NCBI RefSeq assembly: GCF_022810405.1
Contig: NZ_JALGQE010000017.1
Span: 25,937 to 89,936, forward strand
Direction of reading: 5' to 3'
DNA: 64,000 nt
Source: Rhodococcus sp. ARC_M5
GTDB lineage: Bacteria > Actinomycetota > Actinomycetes > Mycobacteriales > Mycobacteriaceae
The notes beneath the pieces are model-generated. The model ran no database searches. It saw only the letters and a list, made by a program, of their open reading frames with translations, and was not told the DNA's origin. Positions 8,001 through 16,733 of the stretch are shown one piece after another. Position 1 is the first letter of the stretch, and every line of letters begins with the position of its first letter. Both the position numbers and the translations under genes were made by a program.

Positions 8001-9955
8001 GCTTGCTCTGCTCCTTCTGATACCACGGCCAGAACTGCACCGACCTCGACTTGTTGACCCTGCTGAACGTTCAGTTCCGTGAGCACACCGTCTGCAGGTG
8101 CGGTCACCGTGTGTTCCATCTTCATCGCCTCCAGCCACAGGATGGGCTGACCGGCGGTGACGGTATCGCCCTGCGCGGCAGCGATTCTGATGACGCTGCC
8201 CGGCATCGGAGCGAGAAGTGAACCAGCCGCGACCTGGTCGGTGGGGTCGGTGAACCGCGGGGCCCTGATCAACCGAACCGGACCGAGCGCCGAATCCACG
8301 AAGACAGCCGAACCGTAGCTGCCGACCGTGAAGATACGTCGAATACCGTTGTCGTCCAACGTCACCGAGGTCGGCGTGTGCTCCACCAGTTCGACACCCT
8401 CCACCGAGGAGGTGAGCCCGCTGCGTCCGATCGAATATTCGACGGTGATGTCGTTGTAGGTCTTGCGCTGCGGCTGCGACCGCAGGTTTCGCCAACCGCC
8501 GGGCAGTCCCCGATTCACGCGTGCTCGTTGGAGGTTGCTCGCCGCGTCGGCCAGAGCAGCTGCGAGAGCGGACAGTTCCTCGCCTCGGCCGTGCGCGATC
8601 GGCTGAGCCAGGACGTCGAGGCCGTGCGTGTCGAAGAATGCCGTATCGGTATCCCCCGCCACGAACGCCGGGTGCCGCAGAATGTTGACCAGCAGATCGC
8701 GGTTGGTCTTCAGGCCGTGAACGGTGGCCTTCTGCAACGCTTTGGCCAGTAGGTTCGCTGCCTGATCCCGCGTCGGCGCGAAGGAGATGACCTTCGCCAG
8801 CATCGGGTCGTAGTGAGTTCCCACCACACTGCCGGTCTCGACGCCGGAGTCCACTCTGATGTATCCAGCTTTGTCCGACACCTCGAACTGCGCACCGGGA
8901 ATCTCGAATCGGTGCACGGCACCGCTCTGTGGCTGCCAGTCCTGGGCCGGATCCTCGGCGTAGAGGCGAACTTCGATGGAGTGTCCGCGAGTTGCCGGCT
9001 GCTCGGCGGGCAACCGCTCCCCCGCTGCCACCCGAATCTGCAGTGCTACCAGATCGAGTCCCGTCGTGCATTCGGTGACCGGGTGTTCCACCTGCAGCCG
9101 GGTGTTCATCTCGAGGAAGAAGAAATTCCCCTTCTCGTCGGCGAGGAATTCGACCGTGCCTGCACCCTCGTAGCCGATCGCCTCGGTGGCCAGTGTCGCC
9201 GCATGGAAGAGCTTCTCGCGCATGCCGTCGATGCGTTCGACGAGCGGCGACGGAGCCTCCTCGACGACCTTCTGGTGACGACGCTGAATAGAGCATTCAC
9301 GCTCGCCCACCGTCCACACGGTGCCGAATCTGTCTGCCATCACCTGCACTTCGATGTGCCGGCCGGTCTCGATGTACCGCTCGACGAACACCGTTCCGTC
9401 GCCGAATGCCGAGAGTGCCTCGCGCCCGGCCGCTTCCAGCTCCGAATCCAGGTTCTCCAGGTTGCGCACGATACGCATGCCGCGCCCGCCGCCGCCTGCG
9501 GACGCCTTGATCAACACCGGAAGTTCGTTCTCGGTGACCGACTCGGGATCGAGCTGGGTCAGCACCGGCACTCCGGCGTCGGCCATCATCTTCTTGGACT
9601 CGACCTTCGAGCCCATCAATTCGATGGCCTTGACGGGCGGCCCGATCCACGTCAGGCCGGCGTTCTGCACCTGCTGCGCAAAATCGGCGTTCTCGGACAG
9701 GAATCCGTATCCCGGATGCACGGCGTCGGCTCCGGCCGCCGCGGCTGCCGCGATGACGAGCTCGCCGCGCAGGTACGTCTCGGCCGAACTGTTTCCGGGT
9801 AGCCGCACTGCCGCATCGGCCTCACGCACGTGCGGAGAGTTCGCGTCGGCGTCGGAGAAGACCGCGACGGTGTCGATGCCTTCGGCGCGGCAGGTAGTGA
9901 AGACGCGGCGGGCAATTTCGCCGCGGTTGGCTACGAGGACGGACGTTACGGTCAT
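7997..9955 (-). CDS. accA2: Acyl-CoA carboxylase alpha subunit (biotin carboxylase + BCCP)
   Basis: Biotin-dependent carboxylase subunit of 652 residues. The biotin carboxylase domain starts VLVANRGEIARRVF. An ATP-grasp core follows (KKMMADAGVPVL, GGGGRGMRIV, ECSIQRRHQKVVEEAPSP, EMNTRLQVEHPVTE), and a C-terminal biotinyl domain carries EAMKMEHTV with the acceptor Lys near residue 612. It forms the active enzyme with the beta subunit encoded 4 nt upstream and needs biotin ligase. The gene symbol follows the mycobacterial accA2-accD2 arrangement; the substrate (methylcrotonyl-CoA, geranyl-CoA or similar) cannot be decided from sequence. Confidence 0.88.
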   Translation of the reverse strand: MTVTSVLVANRGEIARRVFTTCRAEGIDTVAVFSDADANSPHVREADAAVRLPGNSSAETYLRGELVIAAAAAAGADAVHPGYGFLSENADFAQQVQNAGLTWIGPPVKAIELMGSKVESKKMMADAGVPVLTQLDPESVTENELPVLIKASAGGGGRGMRIVRNLENLDSELEAAGREALSAFGDGTVFVERYIETGRHIEVQVMADRFGTVWTVGERECSIQRRHQKVVEEAPSPLVERIDGMREKLFHAATLATEAIGYEGAGTVEFLADEKGNFFFLEMNTRLQVEHPVTECTTGLDLVALQIRVAAGERLPAEQPATRGHSIEVRLYAEDPAQDWQPQSGAVHRFEIPGAQFEVSDKAGYIRVDSGVETGSVVGTHYDPMLAKVISFAPTRDQAANLLAKALQKATVHGLKTNRDLLVNILRHPAFVAGDTDTAFFDTHGLDVLAQPIAHGRGEELSALAAALADAASNLQRARVNRGLPGGWRNLRSQPQRKTYNDITVEYSIGRSGLTSSVEGVELVEHTPTSVTLDDNGIRRIFTVGSYGSAVFVDSALGPVRLIRAPRFTDPTDQVAAGSLLAPMPGSVIRIAAAQGDTVTAGQPILWLEAMKMEHTVTAPADGVLTELNVQQGQQVEVGAVLAVVSEGAEQA

Positions 9956-9959
9956 GGCT

Positions 9960-11558
9960 TCACATCCGGAAGACACCGAAGTTGGCGGTGCCTTCGATCG
10001 GGGCGGTGGCGATGGCCGACAGGCACATTCCCACCACCGTGCGGGTATCACGGGGGTCGATGACGCCGTCGTCGTAGAGGCGTCCGGAGAGGAACATCGG
10101 CATCGACTCGGCCTCGATCTGGCCTTCGATCATCGCGCGCATGCCGGCATCTGCTTCGGCGTCGAAGGCTTGTCCACGAGCTTCGGCGGCGGCGCGTCCG
10201 ACGATGGAGATGACACCGGCGAGCTGCGCGCCACCCATGACGGCGGACTTGCTGGACGGCCAGGCGAACAGGAAACGCGGATCGAAGGCGCGACCGCACA
10301 TGCCGTAGTGGCCGGCTCCGTACGAGGCGCCGAGCAGAATCGAGATGTGCGGGACGGTGGAGTTGGAGACGGCGTTGATCATCATCGAACCGTGTTTGAT
10401 CATGCCGCCCTCTTCGTATTCCTTACCCACCATGTAGCCGGTGGTGTTGTGCAGGAACAGAAGTGGAGTGTTCGACCGGTTGGCGAGCTGGATGAACTGC
10501 GTCGCCTTCTGCGATTCCTCGCTGAACAGCACACCGCGGGCATTGGCGAGAATGCCGATCGGATAGCCGTGCAGCTCGGCCCAGCCGGTGACGAGCGATC
10601 CGCCGTACATCGGCTTGAACTCGTCGAAATCGGAGCCGTCGACGATGCGGGCGATGACCTCGCGGGGATCGAACGGGATCTTCAGATCGGTGGGGACGAT
10701 GCCGAGCAAGTCCTCGGGGTCGGCGAGCGGCTCGATGACCTCGACGCGAGGCTCGGGGCCCTTCTTCTTCCAGTTGAGCCGGGAGACGATGCTGCGTCCG
10801 ATGCGGATGGCGTCCTGCTCGTCGACGGCGAAATAGTCTGCGAGGCCGGACTTTCGAGCGTGCATCTCGGCCCCACCGAGCGACTCGTCGTCGGAGTCCT
10901 CACCGGTGGCCATCTTGACGAGTGGCGGCCCTGCGAGGAAGACCTTGGATCGTTCCTTGACCATCACGACGTGATCGGACATACCGGGGATGTATGCGCC
11001 GCCGGCGGTGGAGTTGCCGAACACCAGGGCGATGGTGGGGATGCCCGCCGCCGAGAGCTGCGTCAGATCACGGAACATGCGACCGCCGGGGATGAACACC
11101 TCCTTCTGCGTCGGCAGATCGGCTCCACCGGATTCGACCAGTGAGATCACCGGAAGCCGGTTCTGCGTGGCGATGTCGTTGCCGCGGAACCCCTTCTTCA
11201 GAGTCCACGGATTGCTCGCTCCGCCGCGGACCGTCGGGTCGTTGGCCACGATGAGGCATTCGACGCCGCACACGACGCCGATACCCATGACGGTGCTGGC
11301 TCCGACGGGAAAGTCGCTACCCCAGGCCGCGAGTGGGCACAGCTCGAGAAACGCGGAATCCTCGTCGATCAGCAACTCGATGCGTTCGCGGGCCAGGAGC
11401 TTGCCGCGCTTCTTGTGCCGCTCGACGTATTTCTGACCTCCGCCGAGCAGAGCCTTCGAGTGCTCGGCGTCGATCTCGCTCAGCTTGGTGTTCATGGCTT
11501 CGACGCTTCCGGCGTACTGCTCCGATGCCGTGTCGAGGGTGGACTTGAGCACGCTCAT
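9960..11558 (-). CDS. accD2: Acyl-CoA carboxylase beta subunit (carboxyltransferase)
   Basis: Carboxyltransferase subunit of 532 residues that moves CO2 from biotin to an acyl-CoA. Features typical of methylcrotonyl-/geranyl-CoA carboxylases are seen: LIVANDPTVRGGAS, LVESGGADLPTQKEVFIPGGRMF, the oxyanion loop FGNSTAGGAYIPGMSD, and the second-half GYMVGKEYEEGGMIKHG and GASYGAGHYGMCGRAF. The start ATG at 11558 overlaps the stop of the upstream dehydrogenase by 4 nt. The methylcrotonyl-type signature suggests a beta-methyl branched substrate, as in leucine or acyclic isoprenoid breakdown. Confidence 0.88.
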   Translation of the reverse strand: MSVLKSTLDTASEQYAGSVEAMNTKLSEIDAEHSKALLGGGQKYVERHKKRGKLLARERIELLIDEDSAFLELCPLAAWGSDFPVGASTVMGIGVVCGVECLIVANDPTVRGGASNPWTLKKGFRGNDIATQNRLPVISLVESGGADLPTQKEVFIPGGRMFRDLTQLSAAGIPTIALVFGNSTAGGAYIPGMSDHVVMVKERSKVFLAGPPLVKMATGEDSDDESLGGAEMHARKSGLADYFAVDEQDAIRIGRSIVSRLNWKKKGPEPRVEVIEPLADPEDLLGIVPTDLKIPFDPREVIARIVDGSDFDEFKPMYGGSLVTGWAELHGYPIGILANARGVLFSEESQKATQFIQLANRSNTPLLFLHNTTGYMVGKEYEEGGMIKHGSMMINAVSNSTVPHISILLGASYGAGHYGMCGRAFDPRFLFAWPSSKSAVMGGAQLAGVISIVGRAAAEARGQAFDAEADAGMRAMIEGQIEAESMPMFLSGRLYDDGVIDPRDTRTVVGMCLSAIATAPIEGTANFGVFRM

Positions 11559-12703
11559 GCCTGGTACCCCAATCGTTTTGCTGCCAGTCCGGTGAGGATT
11601 TCGGTGGTGCCGCCGCCGATACCGAGGATGCGCATGTCGCGGTACTGCCGCTCGACCTCGCTCTCGCGCATGTAGCCGAGTCCCCCGAAGAGTTGGACAG
11701 CCTGATTGGCGACCCACTCTCCGGACTCGACGGCCGTGTTCTTCGCGAAGCAGACCTCGGCGATGAAGTCTTGGTTCTCCTGCATGGACCGCTCGACGAG
11801 CGAACGGGTGTAGACGCGGGCGATGTCGATCTTGCGCGCCATCTCGGTGACGGTGTTCTGTACGGATTGCCGTGCGATGAGCGGCTTTCCGAATGTTTCG
11901 CGATCACGGACCCACTGCAACGTGAGATCGAGGCACCGCTGTGCGCTGGCATAGGCCTGCGCGGCGAGGGCGATGCGCTCGGTGAGGAACGCCTGCGCGA
12001 TCTGTGCGAAGCCACTGTTCTCGGCACCGATCAGGTTGCTCACCGGCACTCGGGCGTCGACGAACGAGAGCTCCGCGGTATCGGATGCGCGCCAACCCAT
12101 CTTGTCGAGCTTGCTGGTGACCTCGAACCCGGGTGTGCCCTTCTCGATGACGAGCAGGGAGACGCCTGCAGCCCCCTCGCCGCCGGTGCGGACCGCGGTG
12201 ACGATGAAATCGGCTCGGCATCCGGAGGTGATGTACGTCTTGGATCCGTTGACGACGTAGTGCTCGCCATCTTTGACGGCTTTCGTCCTGAGGTGGCCGA
12301 CGTCGGAGCCGCCACCCGGCTCGGTGATGGCGAGCGAGCCGATCTTCTCCCCCGCGAGCGTGGGCTCGACCCACTTCTCGATCTGCTGCGGGTCTCGGGC
12401 GGCAATCAAGTGCGGCAATGAAATTCCGCTGGTGAACAGAGATGCGAACAGTCCACCCGACGCGCCGGCCTGGTGCATCTCCTCGCAGATCACGACGGCG
12501 TCGGCCAGATCACCGCCGCTGCCACCGACCTCCTCGGGGAAGCCCGCGCCGAGCAAGCCGAGAGCGGCCGCCTTCTTGTGCAGCTCACGCGGAATCTCGC
12601 CGTCGGCTTCCCACTGGTTCATATGCGGCGCGATGTCCTGCTCCACGAAACTGCGAACGGTCTTGCGCAGCTGCTGACGCTCCGGCGTCGTCCAGATGTT
12701 CAT
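11555..12703 (-). CDS. Acyl-CoA dehydrogenase (FadE13-like)
   Basis: Second acyl-CoA dehydrogenase of the operon, 382 residues, starting [19 protein letters not shown]. It shows SLAITEPGGGSDVGHLRTKA, NGSKTYITSG, WRASDTAELSF and the C-terminal GGLGYMRESEVERQYRDMR followed by IGGGTTEIL. The last motifs match isovaleryl/citronellyl-type enzymes. Overlaps of 4 nt with both neighbours place it firmly in the operon. A division of labour between the two dehydrogenases (for example saturated versus terpenoid acyl chains) is possible but not shown by the sequence. Confidence 0.88.
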   Translation of the reverse strand: MNIWTTPERQQLRKTVRSFVEQDIAPHMNQWEADGEIPRELHKKAAALGLLGAGFPEEVGGSGGDLADAVVICEEMHQAGASGGLFASLFTSGISLPHLIAARDPQQIEKWVEPTLAGEKIGSLAITEPGGGSDVGHLRTKAVKDGEHYVVNGSKTYITSGCRADFIVTAVRTGGEGAAGVSLLVIEKGTPGFEVTSKLDKMGWRASDTAELSFVDARVPVSNLIGAENSGFAQIAQAFLTERIALAAQAYASAQRCLDLTLQWVRDRETFGKPLIARQSVQNTVTEMARKIDIARVYTRSLVERSMQENQDFIAEVCFAKNTAVESGEWVANQAVQLFGGLGYMRESEVERQYRDMRILGIGGGTTEILTGLAAKRLGYQA

Positions 12704-14394
12704 ACGAGTGCTCCCTTGTAGGCAAGTGTTTCGGGGATGTCGATGTGACGCGACCGCAGCCACTCACCGAGCCCCTTGGCCTGTGGATCGAATCTGGCCT
12801 GCGATGCAACGCCCTGGCCGAGGATGCCCTCGATGACGAAGTTCACCGCCCGCAGGTTGGGAAGTACATGCCGAGTGACAGTGAGTTTGTCGGCCTCGGG
12901 CAGCATCTTCTTCAGGGTCTCGACCGTCAATGCGTGCACCAGCCAGGCGAATTCGTCATCGGTACGTACCCACACCCCGACGTTGGCATTGCCGCCCTTG
13001 TCGCCGCTTCGGGCCGCGGCGATGGTTCCCAGTGGTAGCCGGATGGTCGCTTCGTCTGCTCTCGGTGGCGGGAGCGTCGGTTGATCGAGGGGTTCCAACG
13101 CCCGCGTGTCCGTCGACGGTGCGATGGCGCTTTCGGTGCCGTCCGCGAGATGCGCAAGGTGCGGCACCTCGGCCGCGTCGACGAATCCTGCCGTGAACAC
13201 TCCGTACGGCGCGCCGTTGCCCGGGGGTGCAGTCACCGAGAATCCTGGGTAGCTGGCCAGTGCGAGTTCGACTGCCACGGCCGAGAACTGACGTCCGACG
13301 GCGTCGGGGTTGCTGTCGCGAGCCACGCAGCGCAGCAAGGCGCTGGCCGTCTCCTCCGTCTCGGCGTCCGGCTTGTCGGTACGCACGAGAGTCCACTTCA
13401 ACTCGGCGGGTCGCGAGGGGAGCCAAGACTCGAATTGACGTTGCGCCAGTGCTGCTTTCGCCTCGATATCGAGGCCGGTGAGCACCATCGTGAATTCGTT
13501 GCGGAAGCCGCCGAGTGCATTGAGCGAGACCTTGTAGGTGGGCGGCGGAGCTTCGCCGGTCACGCCGCTGATGGAAACTCGATCGCTGGATTCCTGCGTC
13601 AGGATCGCTGAATCGATCCGTGCTGTCACATCGGGATTCGCATAACGCCCGCCGGTGATTTCGTACAGCAACTGAGCAGTGACGGTACCGACGCTGACGG
13701 CACCCCCGGTTCCCTCGTGCTTGGTAATGACGCTCGACCCGTCGTTGTGAATCTCTGCGATCGGGAAGCCCGGGCGCGACATATCGGCAATCTCGGTGAA
13801 GAAGGAGTAGTTGCCACCCGTCGCCTGCGTTCCGCATTCGATGACGTGCCCTGCGACCACGGCCCCGGCCAGAGCGTCGTAATCGGTAGGTGTCCAACCG
13901 AAGTGGGCCGCCGCAGGACCGACGATCACACTGGCGTCGGTGACGCGCCCGGTGACCACGACGTCGGCACCGGAGTTCAGGCATTCCACGATGCCCCACG
14001 CGCCGAGGTAAGCATTTGCGGTCAGCGGGTTACCGAGGCCGAGTTCGGCCGCTCTGCCGAGAAGGTCGTCGCCGTCGACGTACGCTATTTTCGCACCGGA
14101 GTCGAGCTTCTCCAGCGCTTCGGCCAAGCCACGTGGGTTCAGACCACCGGCGTTGGCGACGATCTTGACACCCTTGTCGAGTGCCAGACCAAGGCAGTCC
14201 TCGGCTTGGCGCAGAAAGGTTTTGGCGTACCCACGGGTCGCGTCCTTCATCCGATCGCGGCCGAGGATGAGCATCGTCAGCTCGGCGAGGTAGTCACCCG
14301 TGAGGTAATCGAGTTCGCCGCCCTCCAGCATCTCGCGCATGGCGGAGAGGCGGTCTCCGTAGAAGCCTGAGCAGTTGCCGATACGTACGGTCAT
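12700..14394 (-). CDS. DUF1446 / acyclic terpene utilisation (AtuA-like) protein
   Basis: 564-residue cytosolic protein starting [22 protein letters not shown]. It carries the DUF1446 hallmark regions: [48 protein letters not shown] and [17 protein letters not shown]. The C-terminal segment ([17 protein letters not shown]) is the small domain found in longer family members. AtuA is required for citronellol/geraniol growth in Pseudomonas, but its biochemical role is not known to me. The equivalent mycobacterial gene (Rv0976c-like position) sits in the same carboxylase operon. Overlaps of 4 nt on both sides indicate translational coupling. Confidence 0.85.
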   Translation of the reverse strand: MTVRIGNCSGFYGDRLSAMREMLEGGELDYLTGDYLAELTMLILGRDRMKDATRGYAKTFLRQAEDCLGLALDKGVKIVANAGGLNPRGLAEALEKLDSGAKIAYVDGDDLLGRAAELGLGNPLTANAYLGAWGIVECLNSGADVVVTGRVTDASVIVGPAAAHFGWTPTDYDALAGAVVAGHVIECGTQATGGNYSFFTEIADMSRPGFPIAEIHNDGSSVITKHEGTGGAVSVGTVTAQLLYEITGGRYANPDVTARIDSAILTQESSDRVSISGVTGEAPPPTYKVSLNALGGFRNEFTMVLTGLDIEAKAALAQRQFESWLPSRPAELKWTLVRTDKPDAETEETASALLRCVARDSNPDAVGRQFSAVAVELALASYPGFSVTAPPGNGAPYGVFTAGFVDAAEVPHLAHLADGTESAIAPSTDTRALEPLDQPTLPPPRADEATIRLPLGTIAAARSGDKGGNANVGVWVRTDDEFAWLVHALTVETLKKMLPEADKLTVTRHVLPNLRAVNFVIEGILGQGVASQARFDPQAKGLGEWLRSRHIDIPETLAYKGALV

Positions 14395-15203
14395 GCTTTC
14401 TCGAGTCCTGACTGTGTACGTCCGACCCCCGGAGGGCCTGCGAAGGCTTGGGCGATGGTGAGCCAGTGCGCGGCGTCGGGTCCCTCGGCATGGATGTCGA
14501 GGTTGTCGCGATGAGCGCGCTGGGTGACGAGAAGGCAGAAGTCGAGAGCCGGTCCGCTCACGCGTTGGGCGGCGTCCTCGGGTCCCCATGTCCACACTTC
14601 ACCCGACGGTGCCATGAGCTCTACTCGGAACGGTTCGGTGGGAGGGGTCTGCTGGTTGACCATGTAGGCGAAATCCCGCGTCCGCACGCCGATGTGCGCG
14701 ACGCCGCGGATTCTGTCGGTGGCGACGCGGGTGACGCCCAGTGCGTCGGCGACATCTTGACCGTGGGCCCACGTTTCCATCAATCGCGCTGTGGCCATGG
14801 ACGCCGCACTCATCGGGGGGCCGAACCAGTCGATCTTGGTCCCGGGCGGAACCCGTACGAGAGCATCGGTCATGGCGTGGCGACGGGTACGCCAGATGCT
14901 CAGCAGGTCGGGATCCCGCGACTCCTCCTCGGCGGCTTCGTCGACGAAACCGCCGGGGTTCTCCCACGCTTTCTTCAGAGTGAGCGCGAACTCCTCCTTG
15001 GCCTCGATATCGCCGGATGCGCCGGACGTGGTTCGCTCCGCGACGTGATCGGTCCAGGAGAGATGCCCGATCTGATGCGCGACGGTCCAACCCTCGGCCG
15101 GCGTCGGTGCCGACCACCGTTCCGGGGTCAGCTCGGCCACCAGGGCATCGAGGTCGTCGCCCTCGGCGCGGAGGTCGTCGACGAGTGTGTCGAGGTCTGC
15201 CAT
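14391..15203 (-). CDS. TIGR03084 family DinB-fold metal-binding protein
   Basis: 270-residue protein starting [22 protein letters not shown]. It belongs to the mycothiol-dependent maleylpyruvate isomerase/DinB-like group. Candidate metal ligands are the His of [14 protein letters not shown] and the His/Asp of [15 protein letters not shown]. It is the first gene of the catabolic operon, directly behind the operator. A thiol-dependent (mycothiol) isomerisation or detoxification is possible, but no substrate is known. The start ATG at 15203 is preferred because the sequence upstream lacks family homology. Confidence 0.8.
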   Translation of the reverse strand: MADLDTLVDDLRAEGDDLDALVAELTPERWSAPTPAEGWTVAHQIGHLSWTDHVAERTTSGASGDIEAKEEFALTLKKAWENPGGFVDEAAEEESRDPDLLSIWRTRRHAMTDALVRVPPGTKIDWFGPPMSAASMATARLMETWAHGQDVADALGVTRVATDRIRGVAHIGVRTRDFAYMVNQQTPPTEPFRVELMAPSGEVWTWGPEDAAQRVSGPALDFCLLVTQRAHRDNLDIHAEGPDAAHWLTIAQAFAGPPGVGRTQSGLEKA

Positions 15204-15233
15204 GCGCTCAGCTTCACAAAGGGGCGCGAAAAA

Positions 15234-15253
15234 AGCAAGCACGCCTGCTTGTT
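15234..15253. promoter_or_regulatory. Palindromic operator at head of carboxylase operon
   Basis: Inverted repeat AGCAAGCA-cgcc-TGCTTGTT (7 of 8 positions pair) in the 85-bp divergent spacer between the TIGR03084 gene (minus) and the EEP-ASCH gene (plus). Size and symmetry suit a TetR dimer site, and the operon ends in a TetR gene. It could control both divergent directions. Binding is inferred only. Confidence 0.5.
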
Positions 15254-15288
15254 AATTCGTTACCTCGCGTTCGCTTGCCGTCTCTACG

Positions 15289-16542
15289 GTGTCGAACGTG
15301 AGAATATCGAGACTTGCGGCCGCCGCCGTTACCCTGACCTTCATGGCTGCCGGTTGCTCCTCTGTGAATCCAACCGCAGCGGACCCGGCCCCCGACGAAC
15401 CGTCGAGCATCCGGGTGGCGACGTTCAATGCCAGCCTGAACCGGCCCGCCCCCGGGCAGTTGGTGACCGACCTGCAGGGCGAGAACACACAGGCCCGCGC
15501 GGTGGCCGATGTGATCGCGGCGAACTCACCGGATGTGTTGTTGGTCAACGAGTTCGATTACTCGGGTGACGATGCGGTTAGGTTGTTCAACGACAACTAT
15601 CTCGATGGGCAGTATCGGCATTCTTTCACTGCGCCGGTGAACACGGGCGTCGATTCGGGATTGGACCTGGACAAGGACGGCGCGCTCGGCGGGCCCGGTG
15701 ACGCCTGGGGGTTCGGACAGTTTCCAGGTCAGTACGGGATGGTCGTGTACTCGAAGTTTCCCATCGCGACCGAATCGGTACGTACGTTCCAGAATTTTCT
15801 GTGGAAGGACATGCCGGATTCGCTGCTGCCACGCGACTACTACGGCGACGTGTCGGACGCACTGCGGCTCTCCAGCAAGTCCCATTGGGACGTGCCGATC
15901 GACGTGAACGGCAAGACGCTGCACGTGTTGGCGTCGCACCCCACTCCCCCGTCTTTCGATGGTCCCGAGGACCGCAACGGCAAACGCAATCACGACGAGA
16001 TTCGGATGAGTGCCGATTACATCTCGGGTGCGGACTACCTCTACGACGACAAGGGCGTGCGCGGCGGGTTGGAACAGGGTGCCTCGTTCGTGATGCTGGG
16101 TGATCAGAACAGCGATCCGGTCGACGGGGATTCGGTGGGGTCGGTGACCGATCTTCCGATTGTCGAATTCGCGTTCCCCGGACCACTACGGGACATGCTG
16201 GTTGCAGCCGTTCTCATCGGCGAGAAGACCAGTACAGCAAGCCTGTTGGTGCAGTACGTCGACGAGGAGCTGCCGAGAGTCGGCAATCGTGGCGCGGTGG
16301 TGGATTCGGCGGGTGACGTGGTCGCAGTCATCGAGACCACGGGCGTTGAAATCGTTGCGCTGTGCGATGTTTCGCTCCAGCACGCCCTCGACGAGGGTGA
16401 AGGATACGTCGATGTCGCGCACTGGCGCGCCGGGCACGAGAGGTTCTGGCAGTCGGCCGAGGTTCGCGAAGAACTGGGCGATCCACACTTCAGCGTGAAC
16501 GACGACACCCAGGTGGTTCTGGAGCGGTTCACACTCGTGTGA
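15289..16542 (+). CDS. Truncated EEP-fold lipoprotein fused in frame to an ASCH-domain protein
   Basis: One 417-codon frame joining two unrelated parts. Residues 1-285 look like an exported endonuclease/exonuclease/phosphatase: lipobox FMAAGC (Cys23), VATFNASLN, LLVNEFDYSG, HVLASHPTPP and LGDQNSDPVDGDS. It stops there and lacks the C-terminal SDH catalytic His region expected in the family. From residue 286 (VTDLPIVEFAFPGPLRDML) it is a complete ASCH-type, putative RNA-binding cytosolic protein (IGEKTSTASL, GEGYVDVAHWRAGHERFW). The junction residue is GTG at 16144, a plausible original ASCH start with a G-rich stretch before it. This points to an in-frame deletion fusion. The first start could be GTG 15289 or 15298. 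Confidence 0.75.
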   Translation: MSNVRISRLAAAAVTLTFMAAGCSSVNPTAADPAPDEPSSIRVATFNASLNRPAPGQLVTDLQGENTQARAVADVIAANSPDVLLVNEFDYSGDDAVRLFNDNYLDGQYRHSFTAPVNTGVDSGLDLDKDGALGGPGDAWGFGQFPGQYGMVVYSKFPIATESVRTFQNFLWKDMPDSLLPRDYYGDVSDALRLSSKSHWDVPIDVNGKTLHVLASHPTPPSFDGPEDRNGKRNHDEIRMSADYISGADYLYDDKGVRGGLEQGASFVMLGDQNSDPVDGDSVGSVTDLPIVEFAFPGPLRDMLVAAVLIGEKTSTASLLVQYVDEELPRVGNRGAVVDSAGDVVAVIETTGVEIVALCDVSLQHALDEGEGYVDVAHWRAGHERFWQSAEVREELGDPHFSVNDDTQVVLERFTLV

Positions 16543-16733
16543 CCGCGTGCCCTGACACGGCGTCGGGGTCGGGGCCGGGGTCGACACATCGTGTCGGTGG
16601 GTAGGTGTATAGGCACTTGCTCGTCGATCCTGCTCTGCTGCAACACTATTGATGTTGACGAATGCCCCACACCTCGGTACCATCGAACACACGTTCTACT
16701 TCTTCTTGAACAAGCGCCGGGGGGCGACTCGAG

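Noticed and set aside
8001..9296. Long N-terminal extension of the FadE12-like dehydrogenase frame
   Set aside because: The extension lies in the biotin carboxylase gene in another frame and is Arg/Gly-rich; the real start is the ATGA overlap at 8000.
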